64,000 bases of DNA from Gp1-AA122 sp036378535 (lineage in GTDB: Bacteria; Acidobacteriota; Terriglobia; Terriglobales; Acidobacteriaceae): assembly GCA_036378535.1 (NCBI GenBank), contig DASUWH010000080.1, positions 1 through 64,000 on the forward strand, in the 5' to 3' direction. Shown here one piece after another: positions 1 to 6,358 of this stretch. Within the stretch, counting starts at the first letter, position 1, and each line of letters starts with the position of its first letter. The notes under the pieces are model-generated. The model did not search any database. It worked only from the letters and a program-made list of their open reading frames with translations, and was not told the DNA's origin. The position numbers were made by a program, and so were the translations under genes.

Positions 1-254
1 GCACGCAATTTGTTGGAAGCCCGGATGATAGTCACAACCTATAATGAACATGTTCGGCTCCTTTCCTCCGAGCCCTTTGGCGGTTTGCGCTTCCAAAGTC
101 TACTCGGGCCTGGGAGCCGACATTGTTTATGGAATCATTACGCTCAAAGTCCCCGAAGAAAGCGAATAGAAGGCGCAAGCTTGCGAGTACGCCTGTTCTA
201 AACAGTTGCGTGCGTAATCGTGCGCTGGCCGGGTCGGGCGGTGTCCAATAATGT
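1..254. other. Left edge, no confident gene
   Basis: No recognisable gene. A 41-codon plus-strand frame (44-169) ending in ITLKVPEESE has plausible composition but no family I know. The stretch at about 139-185 resembles 855-902 (both contain CGCTCAAA, TCCCC, GCGAATA and GGCGCAA), so the gene at 255-836 lies between two imperfect copies of a roughly 45-bp sequence. A 12-bp palindrome CGCAAGCTTGCG lies near 174-185. Confidence 0.35.
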
Positions 255-836
255 ATGGGGCGCTTGGGCATATTGACGGCGATCATCTGCCTTCTCGCTG
301 CACAATGCTGGCCAAAAGCGGTCCTGACCACACGAAAGGAAATCGGTGCCACTGCTGAAAACACTTCGCTGTGCCACGCACTAGCCCATGCAAGACGTTT
401 CAACGGCAAACCAGTTCGACTACATGCGATTTATTCCACGACTTGGGAAGGAGCTTGGTTGTCCGATGATCGATGCGATGCTTTTGGACAACTTGTCCTT
501 CCTTGGGGCAGATTCTCAAATCGGTACGGATTCGATGATGTCGTGCGAGATCGGAATTGGGCGGACTTCGACGCTGCGACACGACGGCTATATTCCGCGA
601 TTTCCGGTCAAGGTCAGTACAGCCACATAACGGCTGATTTTACTGGTGTTCTCGTAATCAAGCGCAACTTCCGCGTAAGGCACGGGCTGGGCAATGGATG
701 GGGCCACTTGGGAATGAGCAGGTTTCTGCTCGTATTACGAGCCGTTTCCAACGTCATCGCAGTCGAAACAGCGCCAGTGGTGTTTACACCGCAGCCAGTT
801 CCTGACTTTTTGATCCGCGACTTTCATCACGAATAG
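255..836 (+). CDS. Hypothetical secreted protein
   Basis: A 193-residue protein with a short hydrophobic N-terminus (residues about 5-18, LGILTAIICLLAAQCW) that could be a signal peptide or anchor. A Cys at residue 18 gives a weak lipobox-like context. The segment around residues 40-75 (LCHALAHARRFNGKPVRL) resembles small beta-barrel secreted proteins seen repeatedly in Acidobacteria; this is recognition by eye, not a named family. No catalytic motif is visible. An IS110 remnant follows immediately, and the gene is flanked by two imperfect copies of a short sequence, so it may sit in a rearranged region. Function unknown. Confidence 0.6.
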   Translation: MGRLGILTAIICLLAAQCWPKAVLTTRKEIGATAENTSLCHALAHARRFNGKPVRLHAIYSTTWEGAWLSDDRCDAFGQLVLPWGRFSNRYGFDDVVRDRNWADFDAATRRLYSAISGQGQYSHITADFTGVLVIKRNFRVRHGLGNGWGHLGMSRFLLVLRAVSNVIAVETAPVVFTPQPVPDFLIRDFHHE

Positions 837-1477
837 TGTTGTTGGTGAAAAATCCTGATAGCGCTCAAAATCCCCACCGAAGGGCGAATAAATGGCGCAA
901 AGTTGTGCAAAACGATCGTCAGGATGCGCAGCTGTTGTTACGGCTGATGATAGAAGACCGTTTTCCGCGGATCTGGATACCAGACGCGGCCAATCGGGAC
1001 ATGCGACAGCTGCTGTGGCATCGGCACCGCCTGGTGCAAATGCGCACCCGAGTGATGAATCAGCTGCATGTGGTCGCCCTCAACGAAGGTCTGCGACGCA
1101 AGAAAGCCTTGTGGCGGTCGGCCGGTCGCGCTGAGTTGGAGGCGATCGTGTTGGCTCCTTGGGCCATGCGCCGACGCCAGGACTTACTCGACTTACTCGA
1201 CCAACTGACGCCAAAGATCCAAGAACTGACGCATGCTTTGGAAGAGGAAGTGGAGAAGCGAGCGGTGACCCGGCGACTGATGACACATCCCGGAGTCGGG
1301 CCGCTGACGGCACTGGCCTACGAGGTGGTGATCGGAACTCCCGAACGCTTTCACTGCGGAAAACAGGCCTATCGGGGGTTCCTCGGAGCCTTTAAGATCC
1401 GCAGGATCGCGGTTATGGTGTTCCAGTTTCGCGTCGTAGCGGGCACGCCGTACAGCTTGTCGATCTGGCCGAGATAG
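836..1477 (+). pseudogene. IS110-family transposase remnant
   Basis: The open frame covers 836-1477, but only about 900-1366 reads as transposase. DRQDAQLLLRLM, FPRIWIPD and LRQLLWHRHRLVQMRTRVMN match the central part of IS110 DEDD transposases, and HPGVGPLTALAYE matches the start of the C-terminal IS116/IS110/IS902 domain. The first catalytic Asp region and the conserved serine-containing C-terminus are both missing, so the copy is cut at each end. Outside the homologous part the frame is read-through: its 3' end overlaps the convergent DUF1697 gene, whose stop codon is at 1369-1371. No IS ends or target duplication are recognisable. Inactive as a transposase. Confidence 0.75.
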
Positions 1478-1905
1478 CCGATGGTCTTCATGTGACGACG
1501 GTACATTCCAAAGACGAACTGGCCTTTCGCTACCATCACCCGCACCAGCCACTCCCCGTCTGAAGGGAAGACAACTGGAAGCGGTGCCCGGACGCCGCCA
1601 GGTTTCGACAGGATGCTCACGAACCACACGACATCCGGCGGGCAGGGTTCGGTTCCAAACGGATTCTCCGTCTCCAGGCGCATAAGATCGCGCTGGTCGC
1701 ACAGCATAACTTCCGCTGCGAATGGCAGCTTAAGGAGCAATGCCTTGCGGAATTTTGCCCGAGACCCGGGTTTGCGAACGACAAAGGTACCCGCCGCGCC
1801 CACATTTACGACACCGTAATTGCTTAGTTCGCGCGCGAGGACGCTTGGGCGAAAGGTTCTGTGGCCACCAACATTGACCCCACGAAGAAAAACAACGAGA
1901 GCCAT
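1369..1905 (-). CDS. DUF1697 family protein
   Basis: A 178-residue protein of normal length for DUF1697, a widespread cytoplasmic family with no established function. Diagnostic features are the N-terminal FLRGVNVGGH, the segment FGTEPCPPDVVWFVSILS in the middle, and the C-terminal TTRNWNTITAI. The stop codon lies directly beside the truncation point of the IS110 remnant (about 1366), so the transposon copy was lost or inserted right at the 3' end without breaking the gene. Upstream (1906-2040) carries hairpin repeats. Family assignment is firm; role unknown. Confidence 0.85.
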   Translation of the reverse strand: MALVVFLRGVNVGGHRTFRPSVLARELSNYGVVNVGAAGTFVVRKPGSRAKFRKALLLKLPFAAEVMLCDQRDLMRLETENPFGTEPCPPDVVWFVSILSKPGGVRAPLPVVFPSDGEWLVRVMVAKGQFVFGMYRRHMKTIGYLGQIDKLYGVPATTRNWNTITAILRILKAPRNPR

Positions 1906-1940
1906 GCCCGGATTATGAAGAAAAAAAAGAACCGGGGCTA

Positions 1941-2020
1941 GGGCATCTTATGCCCAGTCAAGCTCGGCTAAGCAGAAGGGGCGAGCTTCGCTCGCCCAGA
2001 TGAGGACGTTCGGGCCTGGA
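1941..2020. repeat. Intergenic hairpin repeats
   Basis: Two small inverted repeats between DUF1697 and the permease: GGGCAT/ATGCCC at 1941-1955, and GGGCGAGC-TTC-GCTCGCCC at about 1979-1998. The second matches one hairpin of the dispersed family seen at 26.1, 26.6, 28.0, 32.3, 51.1, 55.5 and 60.9 kb, followed by a degenerate GAGGACG...CGGGCC remnant. Confidence 0.6.
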
Positions 2021-2040
2021 TGGGCAGGGGGAAAGAGCAG

Positions 2041-3366
2041 CTACGGCGAGGAGGCAGAAGCTGAATTCAGCTTCGCTTTTCGGCGCGCGAAATAATCGAC
2101 GCCATATACCACCGGCCCCAGCACGAGCGCGACTGGTCCCCAGCGCATGGCAAAGGTGTCACTGCCAAACAGTGCGACGAAGCTCATTACGACGGGTGCA
2201 ATCACGACATAGAGCAAGCCCATCCTGCCGCCGGGCACCACGAATGAGCGCGGCAGTTCCGGATGTTTGCGCCTCATGCCCCAGGCTGAAAACACCGTCA
2301 ACACCGTGGTGGCGGACCGCAGCCAGATGTAGATCGTGATTAATCCCGCCAGAGTCTGAAACGCCAGCAGCGCATAAATGAGCGCGGAGACGAGAATGGC
2401 GATCCAGGGTGTGCCGAATCGCGGGTGCAGGCGGGTTAATCCTGCCGGGAGATATCCGTCTTCCGCCATGGCTGCGGGCATGCGCGTGGTGGTCAGGACG
2501 GTGCTGTTCAACAGCGCCACGTTGGTGACCATCGCGGCTACGGTCATCCAGAATCCCAGTTGCGGGCCGCCTATCAGGCGCGCGGCATCCGAGAGATAAC
2601 CGGTGTGCCAATCCTGCCAGTTGCCGAGCGCTCCCAGAGAAGTCACCGTGGGCAGAACATAGGTTGCGATCGACAGGGGCACCACCAACGCCAGCGCCAG
2701 CGGATAGGTGCGCCGCGGATTCTCCACCTCCTCGGCGACGGTTGACAGTTGCTCATATCCCGAATAGCCCCACAAGACCAGTGCCAGTCCAACCCCGAAT
2801 ACCTGGAAGAGTGGCTTATGCGGCGGCATCAAGGGAACAAAGGGATTGTGGTGCCACTTTGTGAGCCCGATGATGATCATCGCGGCGACGGGCAGAAGGA
2901 TGAAAATCTCCAACGCCGTAGCAAATTTTCCCACCAGCTGAATGCCGCGCACGTTCAGATAAGTGATGATGGCGATGAGCGCTACCGAGACGAGATAGTG
3001 TTTCCAGCCGGTGATTTGCGGGAACCAGAAACGAATGTAATCGGTAAATAGAACGGCGTAGACGCCGCCTAGTAAAAAGGAGGCCGACCAATTCCACCAG
3101 CCAGCGAGGAATCCCCAGAAGTCGCCAAACGCCGCGCGAGTCCAGCGGTAAAACCCGCCTTCGACGGGCATGGCACTGGTGAGTTCAGCCGAGACCAGCG
3201 AAACCGGGATACACCAGAAGAAGGGCACCAGGAGCAAGTAGATAATCATGAGCCCTGGGCCCGAGGTGGTGACCGTGTCTTCCATGCCGAACGGCCCACC
3301 CGTTGTATAGGAATACATTACGAAGACGAAGTAGAACAGACTTGCTTTGCGTGCCGCCGTGCGAAT
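2041..3366 (-). CDS. APC-superfamily amino-acid permease
   Basis: An integral membrane transporter of the amino acid-polyamine-organocation superfamily with about 12 hydrophobic segments. GGPFGMED in the first helix, PVEGGFYRWTRAAFG after the second, and GYEQLSTVAEEVENPRRTYP mid-protein are typical of the family. Substrate cannot be told from sequence. The first ATG (3318) would cut into helix 1 and has no ribosome-binding site. The frame stays open upstream, and GGAGG at 3377-3373 lies 6 nt before an in-frame ATT at 3366, giving a 441-residue product with a basic N-tail and a complete helix 1. I chose this unusual start; a start-codon mutation or base error is the alternative. It stands alone, downstream of ogt on the same strand. 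Confidence 0.85.
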   Translation of the reverse strand: MRTAARKASLFYFVFVMYSYTTGGPFGMEDTVTTSGPGLMIIYLLLVPFFWCIPVSLVSAELTSAMPVEGGFYRWTRAAFGDFWGFLAGWWNWSASFLLGGVYAVLFTDYIRFWFPQITGWKHYLVSVALIAIITYLNVRGIQLVGKFATALEIFILLPVAAMIIIGLTKWHHNPFVPLMPPHKPLFQVFGVGLALVLWGYSGYEQLSTVAEEVENPRRTYPLALALVVPLSIATYVLPTVTSLGALGNWQDWHTGYLSDAARLIGGPQLGFWMTVAAMVTNVALLNSTVLTTTRMPAAMAEDGYLPAGLTRLHPRFGTPWIAILVSALIYALLAFQTLAGLITIYIWLRSATTVLTVFSAWGMRRKHPELPRSFVVPGGRMGLLYVVIAPVVMSFVALFGSDTFAMRWGPVALVLGPVVYGVDYFARRKAKLNSASASSP

Positions 3367-3455
3367 GGGAGTCCTCCGAAAGAAACCCGCACGTTAGCAG
3401 AAAAGGGAACGGAAGGGAAATCGAGGCAGGGGCGGCCCGAGAGAGACTACGAAAG

Positions 3456-3980
3456 TTATGCGGCACTGCCTTTTTTGGCGAACAAACCGCTGGAGCGGGC
3501 TTCGAGGTCGAGCAGCTTTCGCTTGATATCGAGGCCGCCGCCATAGCCGCAGAGCGTTCCGTCGGAAGCGATCACCCGGTGACAGGGGACGACGATGGCG
3601 ATCGGATTTCGATTGTTGGCCAGGCCCACGGCGCGAAAGCCCCGGGGCTGGCCTACGACACGGGCAATATCGGCATAAGTGCGGGTCTCGCCGTAGGGAA
3701 TCTCCAACAACGCATGCCAGCACTTCAGCTGGAATTCGGTTCCACGCAGATCAAGCGGGAAGGTGAAATCGCGGCGTTCGCCGGCGAAGTATTCTTTGAG
3801 TTCACGCACGTAGTCGCGAGTGGCGTCCTGGGATTCCGTCCAGTTCGATTTTGAGTTCTTCGGCGGGAAAGTTCCGCGATCGAATTCCAGCAACACCAGC
3901 CCGCGGTTGGACGCGGCAATGATCAATGGGCCGACCGGCGAGTGTATTTTCGAGTAGGAGAACGCTTCCATGTCAGACAC
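3456..3980 (-). CDS. ogt: Methylated-DNA-protein cysteine methyltransferase
   Basis: A suicide repair protein that takes the alkyl group from O6-methylguanine in DNA. At 174 residues it has normal Ogt length. The active-site motif VPCHRVI is present with Cys133, and the helix-turn-helix region PYGETRTYADIA and GGLDIKRKLLDLE are conserved. No Ada-type N-terminal regulatory domain is fused, so it is the constitutive Ogt type. Two Met starts are possible (3980 or 3971). It lies 44 nt downstream of bamD on the same strand and may be read through from it. Confidence 0.92.
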   Translation of the reverse strand: MSDMEAFSYSKIHSPVGPLIIAASNRGLVLLEFDRGTFPPKNSKSNWTESQDATRDYVRELKEYFAGERRDFTFPLDLRGTEFQLKCWHALLEIPYGETRTYADIARVVGQPRGFRAVGLANNRNPIAIVVPCHRVIASDGTLCGYGGGLDIKRKLLDLEARSSGLFAKKGSAA

Positions 3981-4024
3981 CCAAAACAGAGTCTCGTGTT
4001 ACGCCCCTCGATCGGGATGACAGT

Positions 4025-5536
4025 TTAGAAAAACAGCTTATGTTTCTTCTTCTTTTTCTTGCTCGAGGAAACGTTCTGGGAATTGTCCTTGGCACCGGCC
4101 TGGTCCGCGCTCGAGCTTGAGCTCGAAGAGGAACTGGTCGCGCTGTTGGCGTCTCCGGACTCCGCTCCCTGCTGGATTTCATTGACCTGCGCGGGAGGCG
4201 GCGGCGTTTGAGGGTCGGGCGCAACGTTGGGTTTCAACTCGCCGATACCGCTGTTGTTCGAGTCGGCGGGGGTGTTGTTCGTACCAGCAGCCGGGGGCGC
4301 GGTCGGATTACTGGCGGGCACAGTCTCAACGTCGGCCGTCGCCGGAGTTGAATTAGCAGGCGCGTTGGTGGTATCAGGTCCGGCCGCGGGCGGTGCATCG
4401 GACCGGGGAGCCGCTTCGTTCGGCGGCGGCGCCCCTTCTTTCACGGTTTCAACGGAAACTTTGTTGTCGGCTGTTTTCGACGGCGCGCTGAATATGGCAC
4501 GGTTCGCAGCCGCGACCACGTCAGTGGCGCTTACGGGCTTAGGATCGACCAGCGTGGGATCGCCGACTTTGGTGGCCTGCGCCACATCGGGATGGCGGCT
4601 GAAATTGCCCATCAGGTGCCCGAACATTCCCGAACTGCGGCGGCTGTCTTCCTCTTTCTGATTTTGTGCAAGGGCCGCCTTCGTAGGAGTAGGCACCGGT
4701 TGATGTAGCGCCAACAAGCGATGTTTAGCATCATCAGAGCGCCCCATCATCGGATAACGGGTCAAAATCTTGGAATACGCGTCGGAAGCATTCTTCGTGA
4801 ACGCCTGGATCAACTTGGCTTTTGCCGCTTCCTGCATCTTGCTGGCGCGGATGTTGGTGATTTGACCTTCATAGGACTGGCCGAGCAAATACAGCGACTC
4901 GTCGGCCCCGCTGAAGAGCGGATAACGATCAACCACCGATTGCAATCTTGCGATCGCAGCCGGATACGAGCTGCGCAGGTAATAAAAGCGCCCAACCTGA
5001 AACTCGCGCTGCGCCAGCACTTCCTGCACTTCCAGCAAGCGCTGCTTGGCCTCAGGCACCAGCTTGCTGTCAGGGAACTGCAGGATCAGCTGCCTGTATT
5101 CCTCCTCCGCGCGCATGGCGTGGGTGAAATCGCGGTCGGGCTTCTCCATCTGCTGGTAATGGATATTGGCGATCTTCAATTGCGCCTCGGCCGCTTCCGG
5201 CATATTGGGGAAGAAGGTGATGAAGTCCTTGTATTCGAGTTCCGCCTGCGCCAGCGAAGTCGTCCCACCTTCCGCATACCAGGAGTCGCCCACCGCCAGC
5301 TTGGCGCGCGCAATGAACTCGGAGTCCGGGTAGGTATTGATCAAGGTCTGCAGGATCATGCGCGCCTGGTCGAAGCGGTTGTGCTTCATCTGGTCCATGG
5401 CGCGGTCGAACAGCACCTTGTCGGGCTGCTTGGAGCCGACATTGGCCAGCGGATTATTCACTTTCTTATTCGTGCAAGCCGCCGTGAGGAGCAGCAAAAT
5501 GGCCAGGGACGCGATCAATGGGGTACGACGTGACAT
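4025..5536 (-). CDS. bamD: Outer-membrane assembly lipoprotein BamD-like
   Basis: A predicted outer-membrane lipoprotein. Residues 1-21 are a lipoprotein signal with lipobox TAAC (Cys21). Residues about 40-290 hold BamD/YfiO-type TPR repeats (FDQARMILQTLINTYPDSEFIARAKLAVGDSWY, broken here into family-typical units; YPAAIARLQSVVDRYP). BamD is a partner of BamA in beta-barrel insertion. Unlike the usual 240-300-residue protein, this one has 503 residues because of a Pro/Ala/Asn-rich, low-complexity tail from about residue 300, with a run of about ten Ser and a Lys-rich end (KKKKKKHKLFF). Upstream is rpe (59 nt), downstream ogt, all on the minus strand. Confidence 0.85.
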   Translation of the reverse strand: MSRRTPLIASLAILLLLTAACTNKKVNNPLANVGSKQPDKVLFDRAMDQMKHNRFDQARMILQTLINTYPDSEFIARAKLAVGDSWYAEGGTTSLAQAELEYKDFITFFPNMPEAAEAQLKIANIHYQQMEKPDRDFTHAMRAEEEYRQLILQFPDSKLVPEAKQRLLEVQEVLAQREFQVGRFYYLRSSYPAAIARLQSVVDRYPLFSGADESLYLLGQSYEGQITNIRASKMQEAAKAKLIQAFTKNASDAYSKILTRYPMMGRSDDAKHRLLALHQPVPTPTKAALAQNQKEEDSRRSSGMFGHLMGNFSRHPDVAQATKVGDPTLVDPKPVSATDVVAAANRAIFSAPSKTADNKVSVETVKEGAPPPNEAAPRSDAPPAAGPDTTNAPANSTPATADVETVPASNPTAPPAAGTNNTPADSNNSGIGELKPNVAPDPQTPPPPAQVNEIQQGAESGDANSATSSSSSSSSSADQAGAKDNSQNVSSSKKKKKKHKLFF

Positions 5537-5595
5537 AGCACCTACCTTCGATAAACCTTCTGAACTGCCGAGGCGGCCGTTTCCTGCGCGGACAC

Positions 5596-6270
5596 TTACA
5601 CTTTCAAGAGTGTGGCTTCGTTGGCCGTTTTCAACAGGTTGTGCGCATTTTCCTTGGGATCGCCGCTGCCGAAGACGGCGTTGCCCGCCACCAGCAACTC
5701 AGCCCCGGCGCGGACGACATCCCCTACCGTATCGGTTGCGATCCCACCATCTACCTCGATGCGGTACTTCAGCCGACGGTTGGCACGGTACTCTGCTAAA
5801 CGGCGGATCTTGTGTACAGCGCCGGGAATAAACTTCTGGCCTCCAAAGCCGGGATTCACTGACATCACCAGGACATAATCCACTAAATCCAGCACTTCGC
5901 TCAGCATCTCGACCGGGGTGGCGGGGTTGATCACGACTCCCGGCGAGACCCCGTGGCTGCGAATCAGGTTCAAAGTCCGGTTCAGGTGGATATCCGCCTC
6001 CTGGTGAACGGAGATCCAGTCGGCGCCGGCATCCGCGAAGGCGGGTATATATTCGTCCGCATTTTCAATCATCAGGTGGCAATCGAGCGGGAGCCTGGTC
6101 ACTTTGCGCAGAGACTTCACCACGGGTGGGCCTACCGTAATGTTAGGTACGAAATGGCCGTCCATGATGTCCACGTGGATGACGGATGCGCCGCCCTCGG
6201 AAGCGCGCTGGATCTGCTCCGCCAAACGCGCGAAATCCGCCGACAAAATCGAAGCTACCAGTTCTGCCAA
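5596..6270 (-). CDS. rpe: Ribulose-phosphate 3-epimerase
   Basis: Interconverts ribulose-5-phosphate and xylulose-5-phosphate in the pentose phosphate pathway. At 224 residues it is a standard TIM barrel. Family signatures are VDIMDGHFVPNITVGP (metal-binding His and catalytic Asp), CHLMIENADEYI, MSVNPGFGGQKFIP and EVDGGI with the second catalytic Asp. The start ATG at 6270 gives the canonical MAELVASILSADF N-terminus. First gene of a probable rpe-bamD-ogt run. Confidence 0.95.
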   Translation of the reverse strand: MAELVASILSADFARLAEQIQRASEGGASVIHVDIMDGHFVPNITVGPPVVKSLRKVTRLPLDCHLMIENADEYIPAFADAGADWISVHQEADIHLNRTLNLIRSHGVSPGVVINPATPVEMLSEVLDLVDYVLVMSVNPGFGGQKFIPGAVHKIRRLAEYRANRRLKYRIEVDGGIATDTVGDVVRAGAELLVAGNAVFGSGDPKENAHNLLKTANEATLLKV

Positions 6271-6358
6271 AGTGATTCTCGCTCGGGATTTTCTTGTGGA
6301 AATTCTAACACGTGGGCCGGGAGCTAACCGGGCCTGATCCCGCCGACCACATACTAGT

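Noticed and set aside
32..409. 125-codon minus-strand frame at the left edge
   Set aside because: Overlaps the better-supported gene at 255-836 and has no recognisable content.
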